From RYN-433 sp036558265 (GTDB taxonomy: Bacteria; Planctomycetota; Phycisphaerae; Tepidisphaerales; Tepidisphaeraceae): DNA of 9,353 nucleotides. Shown here one piece after another: positions 1 to 6,608 of this stretch. The stretch is from the NCBI GenBank assembly GCA_036558265.1, contig DATBFY010000630.1, forward strand, positions 1 to 9,353, read 5' to 3'. Within the stretch, counting starts at the first letter, position 1, and every line of letters starts with the position of its first letter. Both the position numbers and the translations under genes were made by a program. The notes under the pieces are model-generated. The model ran no database searches. It was not told the DNA's origin and saw only the letters and a program-made list of their open reading frames with translations.

Positions 1-111
1 GGAACCAAGTCTTACCCGTGGGAAGAGTTCCGCGAGAAACTCCACGAAATGGCCGAGCTCATGAACTTCGCCTGGCACCAGGCGACGACCCGCCAGAAAA
101 ACGCTGATTAG
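1..111 (+). CDS. C-terminal end of an unrecognised protein (partial)
   Basis: Frame 1 is open from the first base of the window and ends at a TAG at 109-111, giving the last 36 residues of a protein whose start lies outside. The tail is hydrophilic and probably helical. It reads PWEEFREKLHEMAELMNFAW near its middle and ends in a polar stretch rich in T, Q, R and K. There is no transmembrane segment and no motif I recognise, so no function is offered. It is transcribed in the same direction as the moxR operon but lies 188 nt upstream of it, and a hairpin directly after the stop suggests a separate unit. The reading frame is supported by an amino-acid composition that looks genuine, but the fragment is too short to be certain. 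Confidence 0.55.
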   Translation, partial: GTKSYPWEEFREKLHEMAELMNFAWHQATTRQKNAD

Positions 112-128
112 CTCGCGATGCGCGCGAG
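112..128 (+). terminator. Possible hairpin terminator after the upstream gene
   Basis: CTCGCG (112-117) and CGCGAG (123-128) form a perfect 6-bp GC-rich stem with a 5-nt loop, starting one base after the stop codon of the partial gene. No T-run follows, so a classical intrinsic terminator is not shown. The position supports a transcription end or mRNA-stabilising hairpin. Confidence 0.3.
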
Positions 129-141
129 TCCTCACCGGCCA

Positions 142-175
142 CGCCGTCGACGGCGATGCGAAGCACGCCGCATCG
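142..175. repeat. Overlapping inverted repeats in the moxR leader region
   Basis: CGCCGTCGACGGCG (142-155) is a perfect 14-nt palindrome. It overlaps a second inverted repeat, CGATGCG (154-160) and CGCATCG (169-175), with an 8-nt loop. The two structures share bases 154-155, so they would compete as RNA hairpins. They lie 125-158 nt before the moxR start, in a 188-nt spacer where no convincing -35/-10 pair is visible. They may be an operator or a leader structure, or simply palindromes in GC-rich DNA. Confidence 0.35.
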
Positions 176-299
176 ACACGTATTGCCAACCCAATGCGAC
201 TCCGGAGATTTACGGAGCGGACGACACGTAGTTTTACGCTCTTCATTCTGTCGTCTGGAGCCGTACGTTCGGACTGGCGGCGCCGCATCACTCCCGATC

Positions 300-1268
300 A
301 TGAGCCCCCGCGAGCAAATCCTCGAATTGAAGAAACGCATTGCTTCCTCGGTCATCGGTCAGGGCGACGTCATCGACCACCTCCTGATCGCCCTCCTCGC
401 CAACGGCCACCTCCTCATGGAAGGCCTCCCCGGCCTGGCCAAAACCCGAACCATCAAGACCCTTGCCGCCAACCTCGAAAGCCAGTTTCGACGCATCCAG
501 TTCACCCCGGACCTGCTCCCCAGCGACATCACCGGCACGGAGGTTTACACCGGTGAAGGCGCGGGCGGCCAGTTCCGCTTCCAGGCCGGCCCGGTCTTCG
601 GAAACCTCATCCTCGCCGACGAGATCAACCGTGCCCCCGCCAAGGCGCAGGCCGCCCTGCTCGAGGCCATGGAAGAACGGCAGGTGACCGTCGCCGGCGC
701 CACGCACAAGCTGCCCGACCTGTTCCTGGTACTGGCCACGCAGAATCCGATCGAACAGGAGGGGACCTATCCCCTCCCCGAGGCCCAGATGGACCGCTTC
801 CTCCTCCACGTCTTCGTCGGATACTCCAGCGATGACGACGAGCGGAAGATCCTCCACCTGGTGCGCGGCGAGGACGCCGGCGCCACGCCCGCGTCCAACG
901 GCCGGGTGCCCGTCCAATGCGTCTTCGACGCGCGCCGGGAGGTCCTGGCCGTCCGCGTCTCCGACACCGTCGAGAAGTACATCGTCGCCCTGATCGCCGC
1001 CACCCGAAGGCCCGCCGATTTCAAGCAGTCCAAACTCTCCACCTGGATCAAGGTCGGCGCCAGCCCCCGCGGCACCCTGGCGCTCGACCGCGGCGCACGC
1101 GCCCGTGCCTGGCTCGATGGCCGCGACACCGCCACCCCCGACGACGTCAAAGCCGTCCTCCACCCCTGCCTGCGTCACCGCCTCATCCTCGCCTACGAGG
1201 CCGAAGCCGAAGGGATCACCAAAGATGCTGTCCTCGATGAGCTCGTCAGACAGGTCGCCATCCCGTGA
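300..1268 (+). CDS. moxR: MoxR-family AAA+ ATPase
   Basis: This encodes a 322-residue cytoplasmic AAA+ ATPase of the MoxR family, expected to work as a chaperone-like remodeller of von Willebrand A partner proteins. Visible motifs are Walker A GLPGLAKT (residues 42-49), Walker B LILADE (103-108) followed by INRAP, sensor 1 in LATQNPIEQEGTYPLPEAQ (N149), arginine-rich QMDRF (163-167), and sensor 2 GASPRG (253-258). The length matches the usual 310-340 residues. The ATG at 300 is chosen because the family starts about 20 residues before the VIGQ motif (18-21 here). An in-frame ATG at 156 would add 48 low-complexity residues with no family counterpart. No clear Shine-Dalgarno precedes the start. 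It is the first gene of the Bat operon and overlaps the next gene by 4 nt (GTGA). Family identity is certain; the specific client is inferred from context. Confidence 0.96.
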   Translation: MSPREQILELKKRIASSVIGQGDVIDHLLIALLANGHLLMEGLPGLAKTRTIKTLAANLESQFRRIQFTPDLLPSDITGTEVYTGEGAGGQFRFQAGPVFGNLILADEINRAPAKAQAALLEAMEERQVTVAGATHKLPDLFLVLATQNPIEQEGTYPLPEAQMDRFLLHVFVGYSSDDDERKILHLVRGEDAGATPASNGRVPVQCVFDARREVLAVRVSDTVEKYIVALIAATRRPADFKQSKLSTWIKVGASPRGTLALDRGARARAWLDGRDTATPDDVKAVLHPCLRHRLILAYEAEAEGITKDAVLDELVRQVAIP

Positions 1269-2209
1269 ACCCCGCCACGACCAACCCGGCGACGCCCGGC
1301 GTCTACGCCCAACTCGACGACCTCGTGCGCCTCCAATACCGAGCCAAAGGATTCAGCTTCCTCCCGCGCCAGCCGATCCAGTCGCTGCTCGCCGGACGCC
1401 ACGCCTCGCGGCTCCGCGGGCGCGGGCTCAACTTCGAGGAGATCCGCCATTACCTCCCCGGCGACGACATCCGCCAGATCGACTGGAAGGCCACCCTCCG
1501 CACCCGAAAAACGCAAAGCCGCGTCTACACCGAAGAACGTGAACGAACGGTCCTCCTGGTCATCGATCAGCGCATCACGATGTTCTTCGGCAGCGTGCGA
1601 AACATGAAATCCGTCACCGCCGCCGAGGCCGCCGCCATCGCCGCCTGGCGCGTGCTGGCCCAGAAGGACCGCATCGGCGCCCTGGCCTTCAACGACTCGC
1701 GCGTCGTCGAGATCCGCCCCCAGCGCAGCCGCGCCACCGCCATGCAGATCCTCCACGCGATCCTCGAACAAAACCACGCCCTCACCCACGATGCCGGCAT
1801 TAAGTCCAACCCCGAAATGCTCGACGAATCCCTGCGCCGCTGCGAGCGTCTCGCAAAACACGATTGCCTGGTCTGCATCATCAGCGACTTCCTGGGCGAA
1901 GATGCCGAGACCCGCCGCGTGCTCACGCGCCTCGGGCGGCACAACGACGTCCTGGCCGTCTTCGTCCACGACCCGCTCGAGGCCGACCTCCCCGATGCCG
2001 GTCCGCTGGTCTTCGGAGACGGCGCTCGACAACTCGAAGTTGACACCGCCGACCACCGCCTTCGGGATCGCTTCCGCACCGCCTTCGCGCAGCGCCGCGC
2101 CGCCGGCCGCCGGTTCATGCTCCAGCGCGAAATGCCGGTGATCCCGATCCGCACGGACGCGAGCGTCGCCGATCAACTCCGCCATCAACTCGGGGGCCGC
2201 CTTCGATGA
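1265..2209 (+). CDS. DUF58 domain protein (VWA-like MoxR partner)
   Basis: This 314-residue protein belongs to the DUF58 family, which is almost always encoded beside MoxR ATPases. The diagnostic block is clear: RGRGLNFEEIRHYLPGDDIR (51-70), then QIDWKATLRT and RVYTEERERTVLLVID (86-101). The following VWA-like fold begins DQRITMFFGS. The canonical MIDAS pattern DxSxS is therefore reduced to D101, R103 and T105, so metal binding is doubtful. No transmembrane segment is evident, unlike many longer DUF58 proteins. The GTG start at 1265 overlaps the moxR stop as GTGA, and no separate ribosome site is visible, so translation is probably coupled. Its role is presumably as a soluble adaptor or client of MoxR; this is inferred from family context. 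Confidence 0.93.
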   Translation: MNPATTNPATPGVYAQLDDLVRLQYRAKGFSFLPRQPIQSLLAGRHASRLRGRGLNFEEIRHYLPGDDIRQIDWKATLRTRKTQSRVYTEERERTVLLVIDQRITMFFGSVRNMKSVTAAEAAAIAAWRVLAQKDRIGALAFNDSRVVEIRPQRSRATAMQILHAILEQNHALTHDAGIKSNPEMLDESLRRCERLAKHDCLVCIISDFLGEDAETRRVLTRLGRHNDVLAVFVHDPLEADLPDAGPLVFGDGARQLEVDTADHRLRDRFRTAFAQRRAAGRRFMLQREMPVIPIRTDASVADQLRHQLGGRLR

Positions 2210-2718
2210 GCGCCGCCGATCTGACCAGCCTCGACCGCCTCCACGACGTCGTCGCGCCGCCGCCGGTTCCCTGGTGGCCGCCGGCGCCGGGCTGGCGATG
2301 GCTGATCGGAATCCTGCTCGCGCTCGCGCTTTACGCGGCGATCCGCGCGTTCATCCACTGGCAACAAAACCGCTACCGGCGCGAAGCCCTCGCCGCGTGC
2401 CGCGCCCAGACCGCCCTCCTCGCCGACCCCTCCGCGCGCGCCGCCGCCCTGTCCGAACTGGCCGTGCTCCTCAAGCGCGCCGCCCTGTCCGCCTTCCCAC
2501 GGCCCCAGGTCGCGGCGCTCACCGGCCCGGCGTGGCTGAGCTTCCTCGATCGCACCGCCGCCATGCACGGCTTCAACTCCCAAACCGGAGCCCTCCTCGA
2601 GCACGCCGCCTACGGTTCGATCGCCGTCGCCGATCTCGACGAGCCGCGCGCCCGCCGGGCCGCCTCGCTCGTCCACCTCTGGCTGACCCACCACCGGGCG
2701 GCGGGAGGGGAAAACTGA
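2206..2718 (+). CDS. DUF4381 membrane protein
   Basis: This 170-residue protein matches the DUF4381 family typical of Bat operons. It has an N-terminal amphipathic segment LTSLDRLHDVV, then VPWWPPAPGWRW (21-32), leading into a single transmembrane helix (about 32-49). A soluble, Ala/Arg-rich helical domain follows. It includes ALSELAVLLKRAALSAF and TGPAWLSFLD, the usual conserved core of the family. The tryptophan/proline-rich segment before the helix is the family signature. The ATG at 2206 overlaps the DUF58 stop as ATGA. The stop at 2716-2718 shares one base with the batA start (TGATG). Molecular function is unknown. The topology suggests a membrane anchor or assembly factor for the MoxR/VWA complex. 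Confidence 0.88.
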   Translation: MSAADLTSLDRLHDVVAPPPVPWWPPAPGWRWLIGILLALALYAAIRAFIHWQQNRYRREALAACRAQTALLADPSARAAALSELAVLLKRAALSAFPRPQVAALTGPAWLSFLDRTAAMHGFNSQTGALLEHAAYGSIAVADLDEPRARRAASLVHLWLTHHRAAGGEN

Positions 2719-3752
2719 TGGTTAGGCTGGGGTATCCTTGGCTCCTGGCATTGCTTCCGCTGCCCCTCCTGGTGCGGTGGCTGCTCCCCGTCCACCGCGA
2801 GCCGCGGGAGGGGCTGGTGGTGCCCTTTCTCGAGCGCCTGGCGCAAGAGACCGGTCGGCGGCCCAGCCTCGCCGCTATCGTCTTGCGCGGCGGGTGGTTA
2901 CGCGCCGCCTCGGTCAGCATCGCGTGGGTTTGCGCGGTCGTCGCGCTGGCGCGGCCGCAGGTCATTGAGCCCCCGATCACCCTCTACCTCCCCCTCCGCG
3001 ACCTGCTGCTGGCGGTCGATCTTTCCGGCTCGATGGAAACTCAGGATTTCACCGACGCGAAGGGAACGAAAGTCGATCGCCTGACCGCCGTCAAGGAGGT
3101 CCTGGACGAATTCCTGGCCCATCGCAAGGGCGACCGGGTCGGGCTGATCTTCTTTGGCAGCGCGCCGTTCGTGCAGGCGCCCTTCACCCAGGACCTGGCG
3201 GTTTGCCGCCAACTGCTCGACGAGGCGCAGGTCAAGATGGCCGGGCCGCAGACCGCCTTCGGCGATGCCCTGGGGCTGGCGATTTCCGTATTCGAGCGCA
3301 GCCAGGTCAAGCAGCGCGTCCTGATCGCGCTGACGGACGGGAACGACACCGCGAGCAAGGTGCCCCCCGCCAAGGCGGCGGCGATCGCGAAGGACAAGGG
3401 GATCGTGATCCACACCATATCGGTCGGCGACCCCAAGGCGGCCGGTGAGGACGCGCTGGACGTGGACGCGCTCAAGGCGGTTGCCGCCGCCACCGGCGGG
3501 ATCTACGCCCACGCCGCCGACCGTGCCCAGCTCGCGCAGATCTATCGCCGCCTCGATTCGATCGAGGGTCACCAGGCCCAGACCGTCAGCCATCGCCCCC
3601 GGCGCGATGTTTACTGGTGGCCACTGATCGCCGCCCTCGCGGTCACCGCGTTGCAGCATGCGATTCAGCTTCTCGCCCGCCGTTCACCGCGCGCGACCGC
3701 CTCCAGCGACCGGGTCGCGCCACCCGTTCCAACGGTGGAGGCCGCCGCATGA
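2718..3752 (+). CDS. batA: BatA-type membrane-anchored VWA protein
   Basis: This 344-residue protein has the BatA architecture: transmembrane helices at about 4-23 and 60-78 flanking a short loop, a von Willebrand A domain (about 93-285), and a C-terminal helix (about 300-319) followed by a polar tail. The MIDAS is complete: DLSGS (101-105) followed by M106, T179 in GPQTAFGDAL, and D207 in LIALTDGNDT. The protein should therefore bind a divalent metal and a partner ligand. The ATG at 2718 is preceded by a strong GGGAGGGG (2703-2710) with 7-nt spacing, and it shares one base with the DUF4381 stop. The same frame stays open upstream of this start, but that stretch is the antisense-like, Arg/Pro-rich translation of the DUF4381 gene. 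It is the only VWA module here with intact metal-binding residues. Confidence 0.95.
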   Translation: MVRLGYPWLLALLPLPLLVRWLLPVHREPREGLVVPFLERLAQETGRRPSLAAIVLRGGWLRAASVSIAWVCAVVALARPQVIEPPITLYLPLRDLLLAVDLSGSMETQDFTDAKGTKVDRLTAVKEVLDEFLAHRKGDRVGLIFFGSAPFVQAPFTQDLAVCRQLLDEAQVKMAGPQTAFGDALGLAISVFERSQVKQRVLIALTDGNDTASKVPPAKAAAIAKDKGIVIHTISVGDPKAAGEDALDVDALKAVAAATGGIYAHAADRAQLAQIYRRLDSIEGHQAQTVSHRPRRDVYWWPLIAALAVTALQHAIQLLARRSPRATASSDRVAPPVPTVEAAA

Positions 3753-4669
3753 TCAGCGACTTTCACTTCATCCGGCCCTGGTGGTTGCTGGCCCTGATTC
3801 CCCTGGGCCTCTTGACCTGGGTCCTGGTTCGTCGGCAGCGGGTCCAGCGCGGATGGCACGGCGTGGTCGCGCCGCACCTGCTTCCCTTCCTGCTCCGCGG
3901 CCAGGCCCGCCGCGCCCGCATCTCCCCCCTGCTGCTCATCGCCACCGGCTGGACGCTCGCGGTGCTGGCGATCGCGGGCCCGACCTGGCGGCGCGAGCCC
4001 GCCCCCTTTGCCGACGACACCGCCCCCCTCGCCATCGTCGTCAAGGTGACGCCGTCGATGATGACCCAGGACGTCCAGCCGAGCCGCCTGGGCCGATCCG
4101 TTCAGAAGATCCACGACCTGCTCGCGCAGCGGGCCGGCGCCAAGACCGCGCTGGTCGCCTACGCCGGCTCCGCGCACCGGGTCATGCCCCTCACCACCGA
4201 CGGCGGGATCATCGACACCTTCGCCCAGGCGCTGGATCCGCGGATCATGCCCGCCGACGGCGACGCCGCTGCGGACGCGCTGCGGCTGGCCGATCGGACG
4301 CTGGGCGGACAAGGCTCGATCCTCTGGATCGCCGACGGCGTGGCGCCCGAAGAGGCCGCGGCGCTGGGCGCCTGGCGAACGGGCTCGCGCACGGTCGTGC
4401 GATTGCTCCCGCCGCTGCTCGGCGGCGCCGAATTCGACGCCCTGAAGACGGCTGCGCGAAATGCCGACCCCACGATCGTCCGTCTCACGGCCGACGACCA
4501 GGACGTCATTGCGATCGCGCGCTCGGCGAAGTTCGCGAGCGTCGCCGCCGGTGCGGAGGGCGGGGGCCGCTGGCAGGAGACCGGCTACTGGCTGACCCCC
4601 CTGCTCGTCGGACTCCTGGTCCCGTTCTTCACCCGGGGCTGGATGGCCCCGACCGCATCCAGAGGATGA
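3749..4669 (+). CDS. batB: BatB-like VWA protein with degenerate MIDAS
   Basis: This 306-residue membrane protein is laid out like BatA: helices at about 11-27 and 60-77, a VWA-type domain, and a C-terminal helix at about 280-298. The family block MTQDVQPSRLGRSVQKIHDL and ALVAYAGSAHRVMPLTTD are clear. The metal site is altered. Where BatA has DLSGSM, this protein has KVTPSM (99-104), so the first aspartate is a lysine and the first serine a threonine. A later aspartate survives in LWIADG. Metal-dependent ligand binding is therefore unlikely, pointing to a structural role or heteromeric pairing with BatA. From memory, this degenerate form recurs in other bacteria; that is not verified here. 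The ATG at 3749 overlaps the batA stop (ATGA) and has GGTGGAGG (3734-3741) 7 nt upstream. Confidence 0.92.
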   Translation: MISDFHFIRPWWLLALIPLGLLTWVLVRRQRVQRGWHGVVAPHLLPFLLRGQARRARISPLLLIATGWTLAVLAIAGPTWRREPAPFADDTAPLAIVVKVTPSMMTQDVQPSRLGRSVQKIHDLLAQRAGAKTALVAYAGSAHRVMPLTTDGGIIDTFAQALDPRIMPADGDAAADALRLADRTLGGQGSILWIADGVAPEEAAALGAWRTGSRTVVRLLPPLLGGAEFDALKTAARNADPTIVRLTADDQDVIAIARSAKFASVAAGAEGGGRWQETGYWLTPLLVGLLVPFFTRGWMAPTASRG

Positions 4670-5295
4670 AACGCGCCGTGTCCATCTTCCTCGTCCTGGC
4701 CGGCGTGGTCCTGCTCGCCGGCACGATCCGGAATCGCGATTTCTGGCGGACTCCCGAGCAGCGCGGCGATGCCCTGGCGCGCAAGGGCAAATACGCCGAC
4801 GCCGCGAAACAGTACACCGACCCGGCGCGCATCGGCGTCGCGCAGTATCGCAACGGCGACTTCGAGGCGGCGGCCAAGACCTTCGCGCGCGTCCCGGGCG
4901 CCGTCGGCGCCTTCGACCAGGGCAACGCCTGGCTCATGCACGGCAAGTACGACGCCGCCATCGCCAGCTACGACCGCGCCCTCTCGTTGCGACCCGACTG
5001 GAACGACGCCCTGGACAACAAGGCCATCGCCGTCGCGCGCAAGGCAAAGCTGGAGGCGTCGGCGAAGGACCGCGAGCAGGAGCAGACCGACACCGGGAAA
5101 CCCGACGAGATCGCCTTCGATCAGAAGGGGGACGACGCCCGGGGCCAACCGGTTGACCTCGCCCGGCAGGACGTCTCCGACGAAGCGCTCCGCGCCACCT
5201 GGCTGAGGCAGGTGCGAACCACCCCGGGAGATTTCCTCCGCGCGAAGTTCGCGTACCAGGCCGCCCACGCGCCACCGAAGGAGGGAGGCAGATGA
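4666..5295 (+). CDS. batC: BatC-type TPR protein, membrane anchored
   Basis: This 209-residue protein has one N-terminal hydrophobic helix (about 5-20), acting as an anchor or uncleaved signal. Tetratricopeptide-like repeats follow across residues 31-112. The last, from GAFDQGNAWLMHGKYDAAIA to DRALSLRPDW, is the clearest. A charged linker rich in D, E, K and Q (about 126-165) leads to a conserved C-terminal box WLRQVRTTPGDFLRAKFAYQ (177-196), typical of TPR proteins in Bat operons. It is expected to sit on the outer face of the cytoplasmic membrane and scaffold BatA, BatB and BatD. The ATG at 4666 overlaps the batB stop (ATGA). AGAGG abuts the start too closely to act as a standard Shine-Dalgarno, so translation probably depends on the upstream gene. 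Confidence 0.92.
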   Translation: MKRAVSIFLVLAGVVLLAGTIRNRDFWRTPEQRGDALARKGKYADAAKQYTDPARIGVAQYRNGDFEAAAKTFARVPGAVGAFDQGNAWLMHGKYDAAIASYDRALSLRPDWNDALDNKAIAVARKAKLEASAKDREQEQTDTGKPDEIAFDQKGDDARGQPVDLARQDVSDEALRATWLRQVRTTPGDFLRAKFAYQAAHAPPKEGGR

Positions 5296-6299
5296 ACCGC
5301 CCTCTCCGCGTCTTCTTCCTGCTCGTGCTATTGCCAGGCTTCGCTGCCGACGCCCAGCAGCCCAGGATCCGCGCCGCGCTCGCGACGCAGGGCGACTGCT
5401 GGGTCGGGCAGCGCCTCACGCTGGTCGTCGAGCTCCTGGTTCCCGGCTTTTTCTCCGGCGCACCTGCGTTTGACCTCCCGGATCCGCAGGGCCTGATCCT
5501 GGTCCCGCCCACCCAGCGCCCGACACTCGGGACGGAAGTGATCGACGGGACCAGCTACACCGTCCAGCGACACGAACTGTCGGTCCTCGCCCGCCGCGGC
5601 GGTGCGCAGACGATCCCGCCGTTAACGGTCCGTTTCCACTTCAAACGACAACCGCTCGACAAGGACGCCGTCCCGGCGACCCTGAGCACGGCCCCGCTGA
5701 CCTTCACCGCCAGGATGCCCCCGGGCGCGGAGCACCTGGGCAGCATTATCAGCGCCCGCGACCTCACCGCGGTCGAATCCTGGAAACCGCAGCCCGGCAA
5801 GGCGAAAGTCGGCGATGCCTTCACGCGGACGATCTCGTTTGCGGCCCCGGACGTGCCCGCGATGGCCTTCCCGCCGTTCCCGACCCCGAGCGTCGATGGC
5901 CTGGGCATCTACCCCAAGGCTCCGGAGGTGATCGATCACGACGACCGCGGCCAGATGCGCGGCGAGCGACGCGACTCGGTCACCTACCTGTGCCAACGCC
6001 CCGGCCGATTTACCGTGCCGCCGGTGCGAATGTCCTGGTTCGATATTCAGTCCAGGAAGGTACGCGTCATCGATTTCCCGGCGCGCACGTTCGATGTCGA
6101 GCCGAATCCCGCGATGGCCAACCCCGAAACGGCTCCTTCGCACGTCAACCTCTGGCCATTTGTGTGGGCGCTGGTGACGATTACGTCCATGGCCGCGATC
6201 GCGCTCTTGCTCAAACGATGGTGGGCGAGGCTCGTCGCGCCATTTCGTCCCGTTCATCTCGCCCCGCTTAACCCTTCAGGCCCGAAGGAAATTGGGTGA
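5292..6299 (+). CDS. batD: BatD-family protein, secreted and membrane anchored
   Basis: This 335-residue protein starts with a signal peptide (hydrophobic core about 7-19, likely cleavage after A21 in ADA|QQ). A beta-rich extracytoplasmic region follows with the BatD pattern: WVGQRLTLVVELLVPGFFSG (36-55), RHELSVLARRGGAQTIPPLTV (split around residue 100), and a later VTYLCQRPGRFTVPPV block. One transmembrane helix (about 288-307) and a short basic cytoplasmic tail end it. It is on the short side for BatD proteins, which often have two or more such domains. The ATG at 5292 overlaps the batC stop and has the operon's best ribosome site, AAGGAGG at 5278-5284 with 7-nt spacing. This suggests extra, independent initiation. 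It is the last gene of the operon. It probably works with BatA-C in envelope stability; this is inferred from family context. Confidence 0.9.
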   Translation: MNRPLRVFFLLVLLPGFAADAQQPRIRAALATQGDCWVGQRLTLVVELLVPGFFSGAPAFDLPDPQGLILVPPTQRPTLGTEVIDGTSYTVQRHELSVLARRGGAQTIPPLTVRFHFKRQPLDKDAVPATLSTAPLTFTARMPPGAEHLGSIISARDLTAVESWKPQPGKAKVGDAFTRTISFAAPDVPAMAFPPFPTPSVDGLGIYPKAPEVIDHDDRGQMRGERRDSVTYLCQRPGRFTVPPVRMSWFDIQSRKVRVIDFPARTFDVEPNPAMANPETAPSHVNLWPFVWALVTITSMAAIALLLKRWWARLVAPFRPVHLAPLNPSGPKEIG

Positions 6300-6301
6300 T
6301 T

Positions 6302-6340
6302 CACGCCCTGGCGCCTCCGCGCCGGAGATCGTCAGGCGTG
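6302..6340 (+). terminator. Imperfect hairpin after batD, possible terminator
   Basis: Three bases after the batD stop, CACGCC (6302-6307) pairs with GGCGTG (6335-6340). After a one-base bulge (C6308) the pairing continues as TG/CA. Inside sits a nested GGCGC (6310-6314) and GCGCC (6319-6323) stem, or alternatively CTCCG/CGGAG. No T-run follows. The hairpin overlaps a decayed zinc-ribbon sequence, so the pairing may partly be incidental. Confidence 0.32.
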
Positions 6341-6404
6341 CGGGTACCATTTGCGGTTGAGCCCCGAGCGCCTTTCGGAGTGTGGTACGCTCTCGAAGCG
6401 ATGA
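6312..6404 (+). pseudogene. Relic of a GYDLR-type zinc ribbon, in frame after batD
   Basis: Reading on in the batD frame past its TGA, the sequence gives ACGYHLRLSPERLSECG (6336-6386) and then a TGA at 6402-6404. Aligned to the ribbon of the intact gene at 6609 (CGYDLRATPERCPECG), 11 of 16 residues are identical. Two of the four zinc-binding cysteines are lost: the first, where CPVC is replaced by RQAC, and the third, where RCPECG is replaced by RLSECG. The Arg-rich residues just before it also fit the usual sequence preceding this ribbon. This is best explained as the decayed 3' end of a former ribbon-protein gene. Read-through from batD is less likely. Confidence 0.6.
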
Positions 6405-6448
6405 GGCGCTTCCTCTCGACCCGCAGTCTCTGCCCCACCTGCGGCTAG
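6401..6448 (+). pseudogene. Possible truncated second ribbon stub (CPTCG)
   Basis: An ATG overlapping the stop of the previous relic (ATGA, 6401-6404) opens a 15-codon frame ending LCPTCG and a TAG (6446-6448). The nucleotides TGCCCCACCTGCGGCTA (6431-6447) are what the start of a CPTCGY zinc ribbon would look like, but the tyrosine codon is replaced by TAG. The repeat-rich segment begins exactly here. The frame could be a ribbon cut by an insertion or a chance match; it is too short to decide. Confidence 0.25.
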
Positions 6449-6529
6449 AGCAGTTTTCGAGTCGGTGTAGCGGGACCGTTTCGCGATTCGTGGCCAAAAG
6501 CTAGCCGCTAAAGCCGCTAGCCCGCTACA
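6441..6529. repeat. CCGCTA-rich inverted repeat element
   Basis: TGTAGCGGG (6466-6474) and CCCGCTACA (6521-6529) are a perfect 9-bp inverted repeat 46 nt apart. GCGGCTAG (6441-6448) is also the exact reverse complement of CTAGCCGC (6501-6508). The two pairings cross, so they are alternatives or would form a pseudoknot-like fold. CCGCTA occurs three times in direct orientation (6505, 6514, 6522) and once inverted (6468-6473). No gene covers it. The composition, with TTTT and AAAA tracts in GC-rich surroundings, suits a dispersed intergenic repeat. Confidence 0.5.
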
Positions 6530-6608
6530 ACATCATGAAGTGTGCTCCAGGACCCGCGCGCCGCTTCAGATCGGCGCCCGGAATGGGGATCTGGGCTGAG
6601 GCATCGTT

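Noticed and set aside
156..299. Upstream in-frame ATG extending MoxR by 48 residues
   Set aside because: The extension is low-complexity, has no family counterpart and runs through the inverted repeats; the ATG at 300 gives the normal MoxR N-terminus.
288..2188. Long open frames on the minus strand opposite moxR and the DUF58 gene
   Set aside because: They are mirror frames of strongly biased GC-rich coding DNA. Their translations are Gly/Asp/Val-rich without motifs, while the + strand carries unmistakable domains.
6297..6404. Read-through or selenocysteine use at the batD TGA
   Set aside because: The downstream ribbon has lost two of four cysteines and ends soon after. Decay of a separate gene explains it more simply, and no SECIS-like element was identified.
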